A DNA stretch of 64,000 nt, taken from positions 56,066,291-56,130,290 of the forward strand of contig OX419755.1 in NCBI GenBank assembly GCA_948567375.1. Reading direction: 5' to 3'. Made by a program: the position numbers and the translations under genes. The DNA is from Lunularia cruciata (taxonomy: Eukaryota > Streptophyta > Marchantiopsida > Lunulariales > Lunulariaceae). The notes under the pieces are model-generated. The model had not been told where the DNA came from. It saw only the letters and a program-made list of their open reading frames with translations, and did no database searches. Shown in pieces: positions 21,651 through 32,540 of the stretch. The stretch's first letter is position 1; every line of letters starts with the position of its first letter.

Positions 21651-24600
21651 CTACCTTCTATGGTACATCTTCAACTTATCATGGTTAATCCTATCAAAGT
21701 GTCTTCCTCCCAACTCCTTGAGATCATAGGTGTAATTGCCCCACACCTTCTCTACTATGAAAGGTCCAAAGTACTTAGGCAAAAACTTCTTTTGCACTCT
21801 CTTGAATCGAATGGAATCAAACAACATTACCCAATCACCTTCTTTGAAAGGCTCCACCTTCTTCTTGCCTTGCCTCTTGTCATAGCTCTCCTTTTGTTTC
21901 CTTTGGGCTTGCTCCACTCGAACCATAGCAACTGCTCTTGCCTCTTCCAACTCCATGAGTTGATCCTTCCTTGACTTCCCTGCATCACTTCCTTGTGCTT
22001 TCTTCAATCTCCTATGAATGCTTTGGAAGGTAGACTCAATACCATACACCAATTGGAATGGAGAATATCTAGTGGAAGTCTTCATGGTTGTCCTATACTC
22101 CCACAAAACTGCATGAATCCTCTTGTCCCAATGATGTTTAGCCCCCTCCATTTCTGCATCTTTGGCCAACATCATGCACAAGGTCTGATTGGTTCTCTCT
22201 GCCAAGCCATTGGAATTTGGCTTATAGGATGTAGTTACTCTATGTGTGATAGAGAAATGTCGTAGCATGGCTGTAGTAATGCTTCCTGTAAACTCTCCTC
22301 CTCTATCAGAAACCAACTCCAAAGGGCATCCAAACCTAGTGATAATGCGTTCATAAAGAAATCTACCCACTTCATCTTCATTCTTGTCCCTCAATGGTCT
22401 AGCCTCAACCCACTTGGTAAGGTAATCAGTAACTACCACAATGTACCGATTGTTCCTTGGGGTTCTATTGAGAGGTCCTACAAAATCAATTCCCCACTTC
22501 TCAAAAGGTCCTAGCAATGGAATTGATCTAAGTGGTGGAGTGGATGTAGACTTTCTAGCAAAAGCTTGACAAACATGACAAGTTTTGCAATAATCAAGAC
22601 AATCCTTGAAAATCCCTCTCCAATGGTAACCTGCATCTAGAATCTTGAAAGCAGTCACCTTTCCTGCAAAGTGTCCTCCACATACTAAACCTTCATGAAA
22701 CTCCTTTATGAGTAGGATAGACTCTTCCTTACCCACTGCTCTTCGAAGTAGACCATCTGCTCCTTGGTGAAAAAGAATATCCTCCACCATTGTGTAAGGT
22801 CTAGATCTTGCTGCAAGGGCCTTCCTCTCCCTAGCATGCATCCCTTCTGGATAGTTACCTCTTGTCACAAAATCCACAATCTCCTTGTACTCCATTGGAA
22901 TCTCTTGAGTGACTGAGATTGTCATGAGCTCCTCATCCGGGAAGGAATCATCTACTGGCTCATCTCCATCATGATCATAGGCTCTAGATAACAAATCAGC
23001 ATTTGCATGTTTCTTTCCTGGCCTATCCTCAATTGTGTAGTCATACTCAGACAAGAGTATCATCCACCTTGCTAGTCTCCCTTCAACATTAGGCTTGTTG
23101 AAGATGTACTTCAAAGCCTTGTGATCCGTGACAATTGTGGCTTTCCCTCCAATCAAGTAGTGTCTAAACTTCTTGAGACCAAAGATCACTGCCAACCCTT
23201 CTCTCTCTGTGACAGAGTAGTTCTTCTCTGCTGAAACCATCTGCCTACTAGCATAAGCTATTGGATGATCATGCCCATCTTGGTCTAATTGACTAAGAGT
23301 GCATCCTATAGCTACATTAGAAGCATCAGTGTAGAGGATGAAAGGCTTACTCCAATCAGGTTTAGCAAGAATTGGAGCTACAACAAGGGATTGCTTGAGC
23401 TCCTCAAAAGCTTTGAGAGCCTCCTTGTCTTCCAAAATCACCATGTAATCTACACCCTTCTTCATGTAGATGGTCAATGCATAAGCCTTGTTGGAAAATG
23501 AGAAGATGAACCTCCTATAGTACCCAACCATTCCCAAGAATTGGCGTAACTTTGTCAAGCTTGAAGGGAATGGAAGGTCTGAGATTTTCCTCACCTTCTC
23601 AGGATCAACTGCTATTCCATCCTTGGAGATGATGTGCCCCAAAAGTAGACCTTCTTCACATCCAAAAATGCACTTCTCTGGGTTGAGTGATGCATTTGCC
23701 TCATCCAAGCGTTGCAAGACTTTGATTAGGTGCTCAAAGTGCTCCTCCTTGCTCCCATAGACACAAAAGTCATCAATGAAATCTCTCACAAATTTCCCAA
23801 TGAAAGGTTCAAATACCTTGTTCATGAACCGTTGGAATGTGGCTGGAGCATTGCAAAGCCCAAAAGGCATGACCTTGAAAGCGTAAGTTCCCCAAGGTGT
23901 GGTGAATGTGGTGAGTTGTTGATGCTCTGGTGCAATCTTGATTTGGTTATATCCACTATAACCATCTCCAAAACTATACCTCTCATGACCTGCAACCTCC
24001 TCCAAGATCTCATCAATGAATGGCAATGGGTAGTAGTCCTTCTTGGTAACAGCATTAAGCTTCTTGTAATCCACACATACCCGAAGCTTGCCATTCTTTT
24101 TCTTCACAATGACAATTGGAGACACCCATTCTGAATTCTCCACCTCAAACATAAATCCAGCCTCCTTGAGCTTATCAATCTCCTCCTTCACAACCAAAGA
24201 TATTGGTGGGCTAATGCGACGTTGCTTTTGGCGGATTGGTCTTGCATGTGACTCCACCTCTATCTTGTGCTCCTCCAAGGTGACTTCCTTCAAATCCTTG
24301 TAACTAAAAGCAAACACATGGATGAACTTGCGGAAAATCTCCTCAAATCTCACCTTCTCCTCCTTGGTAACATTTGGGCCATACTTGAGGGTAGATAACC
24401 TTCTCTCTACCTCCTCAAGTGTCAATGGTGATTTATCTGGGTCCTTCAAAACCTCTGGCTTAGGTGCAAAATCCATAGCACACAAGGGATACACATCTGA
24501 ATCAGATTCAGATTCATCTTCCTCCGTGGAAGTCTCCTCTTCCATGCTTGTGTCCACACCTGAAGCTCCTTCTTCAGAATCTGATTCCCAATAATTAGAA

Positions 24601-26447
24601 GATGGGGTATCTGAATGTGAAGTGTTGGTGGTGTTAGTCACAGGAACAGTGACTCTATGGTTTGATGGCCCAATCCTCAAGTACCCTTTGTGCCATCGAT
24701 CAGTTGTGCGTGCTGCTCTCAACCATGGCCTCCCAAGAAGTAAGTCATAGCTTGAATCCTTCAAGACTTGGAAAGTCATGAGATTTTGAACTCCCATAAC
24801 TGAAACTACCACCTTATCCATCACCCCTACTGGTCGAACTTGTTGCTTGTTTGCCATGCTCACCACAAATGTTGAAGGTCTTGAGGGTATCATACCCAAC
24901 TTCTTCATCAACCTTTCTGACATGGCATTCACTGCTGATCCTCCATCAACCAATGCATCCTTGATGTTGTGACCATTCACTCTCACATCAATCTTGGAGG
25001 CATATTCACAAGCCTCCCATGGTGCTGGCTTGGCATCCACCACCCCCATTGATACTGGAACTTTTGCCTTCTTCTTCTTTTTGCTCCTTGTAGAACTCAA
25101 ACCACCTCTAAGCTCCTTTCTCAAGGTAGGGTTCAAAGCAATTAATTGGCCCACTGTGATGTTAGCCTTGTGACTACCAACATCCTCCAACACATTGTAG
25201 TTCCATTGTTGCTTTGAGATCAAGAAGTCCTCCATCCCCAACTTCTTCCTTGGAGTCTTTGTTGTTGATGGTGTTGAGGTGCGAGTGCTCCTAGTAGACA
25301 TAGGAGTATCCTTGCTTGAATTAAATCCTTGAGAAGAGTGAACATCCTCTGCAAAACGAGCTCTCTTCTTCTCTTGTGCCAAAAGCTCCAAATTAAGACC
25401 CTTGGAGTTTGAGCACTCTCCCTTCTCATACTTGCTCTCAACCACATCTATGGATGCTATCCCCTTACCTTTGTTGGGATTAGGAGCCACTTGGGTTTCA
25501 CTACCTTCCTCTTTCCCTCTATTGGCTCCCTCATAACCCCTTCCTCCATGGTAAGTGGAATTTGGGCAATTCCTTTGGATATGGCCTCTTCCTCCACAAC
25601 CAAAACAATTTCTATCATTGAAATTGTTGGCTGGTTGGCCTCCTCTATATGGATAGTTTCCATAACTCCTAGGTCCTCTCCCTACATTCTGATCCACCTC
25701 TCTCTTCTCCCATAGTTGCACCACATTGATCTTGAGATCCGCAAGTTGTTCTGTGATGGTTTGGAGTGGATCTTTTGGTGGAGGTGCAAGAATTGGAGCA
25801 ACTACTACTTGTGGTGCAACCCTTGTCACCAAAGTATCAGAAGTTCCACCATACTTGTAGCCTTGAGGAGGATGCACAACCTCCTTCACCACCAAATCAC
25901 TCTCATCCCCTTCCAAACTCTCCTCCATACGAATTGCGATCTTGATAGCTTCAACCTTGGAAGAAGGTTTCTCATATCTCACCTTGCTTCTAATTTGTGG
26001 TCTCAATCCTCCCACAAAATTCTTGGTGAGCATGGCCCCTATGCCAATCATTGTAGTCTCCACATCATCCCCACCCTTCCTCAACACTATGCGAAATCTG
26101 GACTCCAACTTTTCCACTCTTTCCACATAGACCCTCACTTTCTCTCCATCTCCTTGCTTGAGAAATGTAACCTCACTCATCAATCTCTCATAACTCTCAT
26201 CAGGAAGAAAGTTCTCAATGAGTGCTGAAGTCAAAGTCTCCCAAGACTCCTCTTCCCCCTCTCTCCTCTCTCTCTTTTGGTATTCTGACTCATACCATGT
26301 AAGTGCTGCATCCTCAAAGAAATCTGGTAATAATGAGGCCCACTCATTCTTCCTCCTCTCATTGTTTCCTATGCAAGTCTTGAAGTCTCTCACAAAGGCC
26401 TCCACATCTTCTCCATCCTTGCCAAAGAAAACCGGAAGTTTCCCCAT
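21651..26447 (-). CDS. B2 gag-pol polyprotein (intact, 1598 aa)
   Basis: A complete Ty3/gypsy polyprotein from ATG 26447. Gag capsid-like region is residues 1-180 with a CCHC knuckle at C281-C294 (CFGCGGRGHIQRNC). Retropepsin is about 490-590 with catalytic D501 in LVDGG and LLLGRPWL at 569. RT is about 770-940 with FIDD at 890-893. RNase H is about 1030-1155 (D1041, E1081, D1108, D1151). Integrase has HHCC at H1251, H1259, C1290, C1293 and DDE at D1341, D1381, E1417 (35 residues between the last two). The tail carries a GPF motif at 1561-1563 and no chromodomain. Frame and motifs are complete, so it could encode active enzymes. Relative to B3 it lacks nine residues near 1473 and one near 24. 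Gag and Pol share one frame, so no frameshift signal is needed between them. Confidence 0.93.
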   Translation of the reverse strand: MGKLPVFFGKDGEDVEAFVRDFKTCIGNNERRKNEWASLLPDFFEDAALTWYESEYQKRERREGEEESWETLTSALIENFLPDESYERLMSEVTFLKQGDGEKVRVYVERVEKLESRFRIVLRKGGDDVETTMIGIGAMLTKNFVGGLRPQIRSKVRYEKPSSKVEAIKIAIRMEESLEGDESDLVVKEVVHPPQGYKYGGTSDTLVTRVAPQVVVAPILAPPPKDPLQTITEQLADLKINVVQLWEKREVDQNVGRGPRSYGNYPYRGGQPANNFNDRNCFGCGGRGHIQRNCPNSTYHGGRGYEGANRGKEEGSETQVAPNPNKGKGIASIDVVESKYEKGECSNSKGLNLELLAQEKKRARFAEDVHSSQGFNSSKDTPMSTRSTRTSTPSTTKTPRKKLGMEDFLISKQQWNYNVLEDVGSHKANITVGQLIALNPTLRKELRGGLSSTRSKKKKKAKVPVSMGVVDAKPAPWEACEYASKIDVRVNGHNIKDALVDGGSAVNAMSERLMKKLGMIPSRPSTFVVSMANKQQVRPVGVMDKVVVSVMGVQNLMTFQVLKDSSYDLLLGRPWLRAARTTDRWHKGYLRIGPSNHRVTVPVTNTTNTSHSDTPSSNYWESDSEEGASGVDTSMEEETSTEEDESESDSDVYPLCAMDFAPKPEVLKDPDKSPLTLEEVERRLSTLKYGPNVTKEEKVRFEEIFRKFIHVFAFSYKDLKEVTLEEHKIEVESHARPIRQKQRRISPPISLVVKEEIDKLKEAGFMFEVENSEWVSPIVIVKKKNGKLRVCVDYKKLNAVTKKDYYPLPFIDEILEEVAGHERYSFGDGYSGYNQIKIAPEHQQLTTFTTPWGTYAFKVMPFGLCNAPATFQRFMNKVFEPFIGKFVRDFIDDFCVYGSKEEHFEHLIKVLQRLDEANASLNPEKCIFGCEEGLLLGHIISKDGIAVDPEKVRKISDLPFPSSLTKLRQFLGMVGYYRRFIFSFSNKAYALTIYMKKGVDYMVILEDKEALKAFEELKQSLVVAPILAKPDWSKPFILYTDASNVAIGCTLSQLDQDGHDHPIAYASRQMVSAEKNYSVTEREGLAVIFGLKKFRHYLIGGKATIVTDHKALKYIFNKPNVEGRLARWMILLSEYDYTIEDRPGKKHANADLLSRAYDHDGDEPVDDSFPDEELMTISVTQEIPMEYKEIVDFVTRGNYPEGMHARERKALAARSRPYTMVEDILFHQGADGLLRRAVGKEESILLIKEFHEGLVCGGHFAGKVTAFKILDAGYHWRGIFKDCLDYCKTCHVCQAFARKSTSTPPLRSIPLLGPFEKWGIDFVGPLNRTPRNNRYIVVVTDYLTKWVEARPLRDKNEDEVGRFLYERIITRFGCPLELVSDRGGEFTGSITTAMLRHFSITHRVTTSYKPNSNGLAERTNQTLCMMLAKDAEMEGAKHHWDKRIHAVLWEYRTTMKTSTRYSPFQLVYGIESTFQSIHRRLKKAQGSDAGKSRKDQLMELEEARAVAMVRVEQAQRKQKESYDKRQGKKKVEPFKEGDWVMLFDSIRFKRVQKKFLPKYFGPFIVEKVWGNYTYDLKELGGRHFDRINHDKLKMYHRR

Positions 26448-26507
26448 CTTAACCCCTCACTATCTTTCTTTTCTCTTAATTTTTTTTTTCTCTTTTCTTT
26501 TCTCTCA

Positions 26508-26524
26508 CTCTATTACTAATAGAG
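26508..26524 (-). promoter_or_regulatory. Conserved 17-bp inverted repeat before B2 gag-pol
   Basis: Two 8-base arms (ctctatta and taatagag) around one base lie about 60 bp upstream of the gag-pol ATG, next to a tatatac stretch. B3 has it at 38847-38863, B4 has it too, and B1 has it with a mismatch. It may be a hairpin or an internal promoter element that helps express the second ORF. Inference only. Confidence 0.35.
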
Positions 26525-26682
26525 TATATACATGACTAACACCATCTGAGAATAATCCACTCTAGGGAACACAAAAGGTTCAGGTTGCTCCAAGATTTCT
26601 ATAGCAACATCAAATCCTAGAGTGCATATTAATCTAACTCTCATGGATAGTTTATCCATAAGTTGAAAGATTATCTCCATCA

Positions 26683-27156
26683 CTAATCTTGAGAACTAGC
26701 TGATGAAGGTGGTAGTATTTCTGTAGCTGTACTAAGACTCTCTCCAAGATCCTTCACCAAAGTTTCCAAAAGTGCTTTTACTCCACTACACTCATGTCCT
26801 TTTGGAAGTCCTTCAACTCCACAAACCTCACACAACTCCTTGGTCTTAGATCTTCTCCCTCCCAATCTTGGTGAAGAAGGTCCAACATGCAAACCCAAGT
26901 CAAGTAAGCCTCTCCTTTCCCTCAATCTCTTGCTCTCAAAGGTTAATGGACATGAACTTGCCTTATGTCCCTTCTCTCCACATAGAAAGCACTTAGACTC
27001 ACTCTTTCCTCCAAGTGGTGTAGGTTTTTGGATCCTCTCAACACTCTCTTCAAATTCTATTGTAAACTCTCTTTTCCTCAAATCCACCCCTACAATCACC
27101 TCAAACCCTTGGGGAACCTTGCATAATCTCAATTTCCACTCTTGATGACCCTCCAT
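26683..27156 (-). CDS. B2 ORF0: CCHC zinc-knuckle protein upstream of gag
   Basis: The 157-residue reading frame starts at ATG 27156 (MEGHQEWKLRL). An in-frame GTG 24 bases earlier also opens the frame, but B4 has lost one base between the two, so I prefer the ATG. It has a CCHC knuckle CFLCGEKGHKASSC near residue 50. A basic stretch (KRLRERRG) follows, then a second Cys/His cluster CEVCGVEGLPKGHEC near residue 105 and a helical C-terminus. It is separate from Gag, which has its own knuckle. Length and sequence are kept in B2, B3 and B4. Binding of the element's RNA is a reasonable guess for a knuckle protein. It lies 235 bp before gag-pol in the same direction. Some plant Tat-group elements carry an extra ORF before gag, but I cannot show homology to it. 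Confidence 0.75.
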   Translation of the reverse strand: MEGHQEWKLRLCKVPQGFEVIVGVDLRKREFTIEFEESVERIQKPTPLGGKSESKCFLCGEKGHKASSCPLTFESKRLRERRGLLDLGLHVGPSSPRLGGRRSKTKELCEVCGVEGLPKGHECSGVKALLETLVKDLGESLSTATEILPPSSASSQD

Positions 27157-27804
27157 GTTCCCAAAGATGAATCTAAACACTCAAACATGCTTTTTGTTGA
27201 TCTCAAACTTCTCATGCATGAGATCTCCACTCTGCAGAATTGACCCTTCCTCACAATGTCACTCAAATCTCCCAACGAATATGTCACAGTCCTCTGAAAT
27301 TTTCCACACTTGATCACAACTCTAGGGCGTCCCTCCCTGCAAAATTTCAGATCTTTTCATCGAGCCATTTGGCCTAGACACCTTTCTATTCAGCACCCAT
27401 ATTTCAGATTTGGTCTGAAAACCACCCCCCTCACTTCAAAAACTCATAACGCACTGCGCAAAAATGATCTCTCTCTAATTTTTGTGGCACCAGGTACGAT
27501 ACAATGCACTGAATTTTCTTGGAAATTTTCAGGACAATTCACTAAAAATTGAAGAAATGGCAGACGCTGTACAATTTTCCAGAGAGCATGCAGTTGCGGG
27601 AGCACTTTACCCTATCAACTTTCAAAAATTCTAGCCCAATGCGCATAGAAGCCCTCTCAATAATTTCAAGTGTGCTAACTGAAAGATAACCCAAGCTATC
27701 ATATGTATAAATCTCAAGTCCAGATCTCAAACTTGAGATTTTGCCCAAAATCACCTTAATCCCCAAAATCTGCAATCCACCTCACACAATCTCTCCAATT
27801 CCTC

Positions 27805-27975
27805 TCATGTGTACAAGATGTACAAAATCACCTCAAAGACATCATAATGAACTACAGGGTATACAAATGGATCTTGGTTCTCTAACATAAGTTCAGCCCT
27901 CTCCTCTCCTAATGTTCTCTCCAAGTGAGCTCTCATAGCCTCCTTCTGCCTAATGTAGAATTGGACGCGGAACAT
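27805..27975 (-). CDS. B2 small leader ORF (56 aa)
   Basis: This runs from ATG 27975 to TGA 27805, just after the primer-binding site, and reads MFRVQFYIRQKEAMRAHLER onward. B3 has the same ORF (37397-37567) with two changed residues, and the stop is the same in both. B1 has it with one stop. It may be a regulatory upstream ORF or chance conservation between young copies. No domain is recognised. Confidence 0.35.
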   Translation of the reverse strand: MFRVQFYIRQKEAMRAHLERTLGEERAELMLENQDPFVYPVVHYDVFEVILYILYT

Positions 27976-27993
27976 TATCTTGCCTTCTAGAGA

Positions 27994-28012
27994 GGTCCCG
28001 GCAACGGAACCA
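27994..28012 (-). promoter_or_regulatory. B2 primer-binding site
   Basis: On the minus strand this reads tggttccgttgccgggacc, 4 bases from the 5' LTR end. It is identical in B3. It resembles the complement of the plant tRNA-Asp(GUC) 3' end (TGGCGCCGTTGCCGGGGA) with differences at positions 4, 5 and 17 or so. The long central match ccgttgccggg is uninterrupted. Another tRNA could fit better. Confidence 0.7.
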
Positions 28013-28016
28013 AAAA

Positions 28017-28695
28017 TGTGAGCCGGCCTGTCTCTCACTCAGGATGAACCTCTGATGGCTATTATGGTAGCGCACCATGGACTAAGAAGGCAAGGAACCC
28101 CAACTCCATCATACTCCTCCAAGGCTAACACTCCAAGACTCAAGACATTGCTCACTAGAGAACTCAATGAGAGAGAGATAGTTGCAAATGAAAGGATGAT
28201 GAGTACCTCCTCACTCCTTGTTTATATACTTGTGAAATAGTTACGTACTAAAGTTACTAATTACCGTAGTAACTCAAGTTACTAGACTAAAAGTCAAGTA
28301 AAGTCAAAAAGTAGAAAGGAATATCCATTCACATGGGCATATTCCCCTTATCTTGACCCAACCACTAAAGCAAGGATTCCTTCACATGGGCTATCCTTGG
28401 ACTAAAGAAGAATCCAAAACAAAAAGGCTTGCGGGCCCAAGAGTTCTCAACTCTTTCCCCAAAGCCAAACACCTAGGAATAATACCAAGTCAACACACTA
28501 AAATCCAAAATAGTGGTGCTCATCTTTTCTACTTCCACTAAAGTAAGGTCTCATCTATCTTAGCTATGACTAACTTTAGCTAACCATGACTAATATAGAA
28601 CCATCCTTTATCTCTATATAAATAATATCTCTTAAGTACTTGTAATACCAAGCTAAATATCACAATACCACACACATGCACAAATGGGTGTTACA
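28017..28695 (-). repeat. B2 5' LTR
   Basis: This 679-bp LTR is the partner of 20924-21602. It holds a TATA-like box (tatataaa on the minus strand, near 28221-28228), about 195 bp from the LTR end, where transcription of the genomic RNA would start just downstream. Confidence 0.93.
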
Positions 28696-29052
28696 GCACA
28701 AGGAAGTGATGCAGAGAAGTCAAGGAAGTGATGCAAAGAAGTCAAGGAAGGATTAACTCATGGAATTGGAGGAGGGAAGATTAATCACTATGGTTCAAGT
28801 AGAGCAAGCCCAAAGGAAAAAAGGGAGAACTATGACAAGAAGCAAGGCAAGAAGAAGATGGAGCCCTTCAGAGAAGGTGATTGGATAAGGTTGTTTGATT
28901 CCATTCAATTCAAGAGAGTGAAAAATAAGTTTTTGCCTAAGTATTTAATGGAGAAGGTGTGGGGAAATTACACCTATGATTTCAAGGAGTTGGGAAGAAG
29001 ATACTTTGATAGGATGAACCATGATAAGTTGAAGATGTATCATAGAAGGTAG
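28696..29052 (+). pseudogene. B1 gag-pol relic, 3' end after B2
   Basis: This continues the integrase tail interrupted at 20923. A local duplication repeats gaagtgatgca near 28705-28745. The final 65 codons (28858-29052) are open and match the C-terminus of B2 (EGDWIRLFDSIQFKRV to KLKMYHRR). The GPF motif is lost to a small deletion (KYLMEKVWG). Confidence 0.85.
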
Positions 29053-29100
29053 AGAGACCTCCACTTTGAGGATGAAGTGAAAACCTAGTCTTGGGGTAAA

Positions 29101-29787
29101 TTCAACACCCATTTGTACATGTATGTGCTCTTGTGATATTTAGTTTAGTATTATAAGTACATGAGAGATATTATTTATATAAAGATAAAGGATAGTTTTA
29201 CATTAGTCATGATTAACTAAAGTTATTCATAGTTAAGATAGAGGGAACCTTATGTTAGAGGAAGTGGAAAAGATGGGCACCACTATTTTGGATTCTAATG
29301 TATTGACTTGGTATTATTCTTAGGTGTTTGGCTTTGAAGAAAGAGTTGAAAACTCTTGGACTCACAAACCTTTTTGCTTTGGATTCTTCTATAGTCCAAG
29401 GATAGCCTATGTGAAGGAATCCTTGACTTAGTGGTTAGGTCAAGATAAGACCACATGCTTAGGAGAATATTCCTATAAGTATAGATATTCCTTTAGACTT
29501 TTTAATGTTTTTTGACATATAGCCTAGTAACTTGAGTTACTCCAATAATTAGTAACTTTGGTGCATAATTATTTCAAAAGTATATATACTAGGGGTGAGG
29601 AGGTACTCATTGTCCTTTCATTTGCAAGTATCTCTCTCTTATTGAGTTCTCTAGTGAGCAATTTTTTGAATCTTGGAGTAATAGCCTTGGAGGAGTATGA
29701 GTTGGCATTCATTGCTTCTTAGTCCGTGGTGCACTAGCATGATAGCCATCAGAGGTTCATCTTGAGTGAGAGATAGGCGGGCTCACA
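29101..29787 (+). repeat. B1 3' LTR
   Basis: This 687-bp LTR is preceded by a polypurine-like cttggggtaaa and ends ggcgggctcaca. It differs from its 5' partner at many places, unlike the LTR pairs of B2 and B3, so B1 is clearly older. Confidence 0.85.
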
Positions 29788-32540
29788 TGCCTTCCTTGGC
29801 TTGAATGTCATAAGGTTTAATTTGATTGTGTCTCATAAAAAAATTCATGTAGAATACCAAAGTAAGAATTATCACTTAGATTATTGAGCACTTTTTAGAA
29901 AGACACCTAAGAATAATCAATCCCATGATGAGAAGTTTATCAATAAAATGACTACAAAATAAGCTTTGGAAGAAGAAGCTATTCTTTTGCTATAAGGATC
30001 ATATCATAACACAAGGAAAATATGATGAGGATAAATAAACCTCAAATAAAATGGTGATTTAGATAGTATGAGAATTTTCCAATGTATATTTGAAAATCAT
30101 TTGAAAGGACTATCCTTTGATTGAGGTATGTCCTTTAAGATCAAGCTAGTTTTAGGAAGTATTCCAATGAGTAGACCAATCAATTTGCTTTCACCAAAAG
30201 AATTAAAAGAATTTCAAACAAGGTTGACTAAGTTGCTAGAGAAGGATTTCATATGACATAACATATTCCCTTGGAAAACACTAGTACTACTTGTACCAAA
30301 GATTGATGGAGTGCTTTGATTCTATATTGATTACCATGATCTTAATAAAAAATGGTGAAGAATACATACCCATTTCCTTGGATTAATAACTTATTGGATC
30401 GAGTAAGTGGAGCATACTACTTCTTAGTTAGATGTTCAAAGTGACTATTGGCAAATTCCAAGATTGAAAGATGTGTAGAAAACTAGCTTTTGTACAAGGT
30501 ATGGGAATTTTAAATGGAGAGTTTTACCTTTTGGGCTCATTAATGCTCCAACAATTTCCATGAATCAAATGCATTGGGTGTTAAAAGGATTAGAGTGTTC
30601 AATATATGATAGTGTTCTTTGATGATATCTCAATTCATAGTAAGATAGAGATAGAACATAGGAATCACATATAAGAGGTTTTGAGACAATTCTGGCAATA
30701 AATTTATTATTGCAAAAAATCCAAGTGTCTTTTGGAAGCAGAAATTTACCGGCTTGAGCTATAATGTTTTCATAAAGGGAATTAAGATGGAAGAGTAAAA
30801 AATTGAAGCTATTGCTACTAGCCTACTCCTAAGGATGCTATAGAAGTCCAAGGATTGATGATATTTTACCAATGATTCATCCATTATTGTGCTCTTGTAG
30901 CCATACCAATAAAAAATCTTGTAGGAGACATTAAACTCTGAGTGAACCACCAAACAAGAAGAAACATTTAAGAAACTTAAAAATATGGTGTCTTCACAAT
31001 CTATCCTCCAACCATGTGATCTTCAACTACCTTGTGTGGTTGATTTTGATGCCTCTAACTTTGCAATTGGATTTGTACTACAACAAAAATTTCTAGATAG
31101 GTTCTATCTAATTACCTTTGTATCTTGACAACTAAACATAATAGTTTTTTTATATTCTACTCAAGATTGAGAACAACTTGCAATGGTATATGCAACAAAG
31201 GTATGGAGACATCATCTCTTGGAAAAACAAGTGATAATGCTTATTGCTCACAATACCATGTTGCAAACTTATATTTGGAGCATATGAAAAGTTAGCATCA
31301 TTGATGGGAGAAAAAACCATAATTATTTGATATTAAGCTTGAATACAAAACTTGAAAGTTTAAGATCATTCTCAATACCTTATCATGACAACTTGATTTG
31401 ATGATTCTCCTTGAATCTCTCATCACAACAAAAATTACTACATTGTGAACTAACTCAAAAGCCCAAATAGAATTCAAGACTACTTTATGATAGGATATAT
31501 CATTTCATCTTAAGAAAACTTGCCTTGTAGCACATGATAAGGAGTATAAAAATTTCCTTGAAGGATGGCCTTTTATTTTTCAAGAACCAAATCTATGTGT
31601 TAAATTGTATGTATTATGACGTGTACAACTTCAAGATGCACATAACTTACAAATTGTTAGTCACATGGATAAAAAATTTAGTACCTTATAACATAGATAG
31701 TAGTAGCCAAATATTTCACAAGAGGTTTGAGAGTTTGTCCAATCTTATGAAAGTTGCAAGCACAAAAAGATAAACAACCAAAATCCAAGTGAACCACTTC
31801 AACCATTAGCAATTTTATTTGCTTGATGGGAACATGTAACCTTAGACCTCATCATGTCCTTGTCAAGATAAACCAAGGCCATATAAAAATTGGGTTGTTT
31901 GTTGATAATTTTAGCAAGTAATGCAATTAGCAATTATAATGGATACAATAGATACTCCAATGTTGGCCCAAATTTACTTAGATATTATCTTCAAAAACCA
32001 TGGAATGAAATGTGTTTTCACTTTTTATCATGATCCTCAATTCATTGGTAAATAATAGCAATCTATTTCCAAGATACTTGGTACCAAGATTGTATTATAT
32101 ATAGCCTATCACACTATGGGAAAATGGAATGAGCAAATCATATCTTAGAACATATGATACTTGCCTTTATCAATGTTCATCATACTAATTGTAACACTTG
32201 ACTTGAGGTTACAAAATTTTCCTATAAGAATTCCAAGTATGCAAGTACATGATTCTCTTCTTTACTTTCTTGATCATATGCAAGATCCACTTATTCCAAA
32301 TTCTTTTTTATTCCCTTGCTATCTCATATATTTTTTGCATGAAGCGACATCCAACATGACCATCAACAACAAATTGAATAAAGGTCATCTAAATAAGTTA
32401 TGCCCTTCATTATGCCATATAGGAACCTATTTTCATCACCAAAAAGCTATAGTAGCTATACAAGAGTTCAAAGATTCCATGGCAACAAGGACATCACAAA
32501 CTAGCAAAAGCAGAATATATAGTAATATCAAGTTGGTGGA
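29788..32540 (+). pseudogene. Family C chromovirus-like pol relic
   Basis: It begins inside the protease end (tgccttccttgg, a GxPWL-type motif) and continues through RT, RNase H and integrase with many stops. Readable landmarks are ELKEFQTRLTKLLEKDF near 30200, LPFGLINAPT near 30520-30550, VFFDDISIHSK near 30610, the RNase H DFDASNFAIGFVLQQ near 31045, QSYESCKHKKINN near 31740-31770, and HDPQFIG near 32030, where the second integrase aspartate sits. The SDRDP-like context suggests a chromovirus, unlike families A and B. Compare the minus-strand relics at 1-947 and 13282-14253. Confidence 0.75.

Larger units (their letters stand above)
20924..28695 (-). mobile_element. Element B2: complete, apparently young family B retrotransposon
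   Basis: This 7772-bp element on the minus strand has two 679-bp LTRs that I find to differ at only about 3 places. It has an intact primer-binding site, a polypurine tract, a 4-bp target duplication, an intact ORF0 and an uninterrupted gag-pol of 1598 codons. It lies in opposite orientation inside the older B1. All cis signals and all catalytic motifs are present, so it is the best candidate for a recently, and possibly still, mobile element in the window. One in-frame deletion of 9 residues in the integrase tail relative to B3 might affect function. Confidence 0.93.
14254..29787 (+). mobile_element. Element B1: old family B LTR retrotransposon, split by B2
   Basis: Both LTRs (14254-14943 and 29101-29787) and every internal part of family B are present in order, but all coding parts are riddled with stops and indels. 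B2 sits inside the integrase region at 20924-28695. Removing B2 and one copy of gcac restores the sequence found at the same place in B3. B1 itself shows no target duplication (gaca before, tgcc after). Its left flank is minus-strand family C gag and its right flank is plus-strand family C protease, so the ends may come from two elements. Confidence 0.85.

Noticed and set aside
25716..26228. A 170-codon plus-strand ORF opposite B2 gag, also present in B3 and B4
   Set aside because: It mirrors the gag coding strand and is conserved only through gag. No TATA box or domain supports it.
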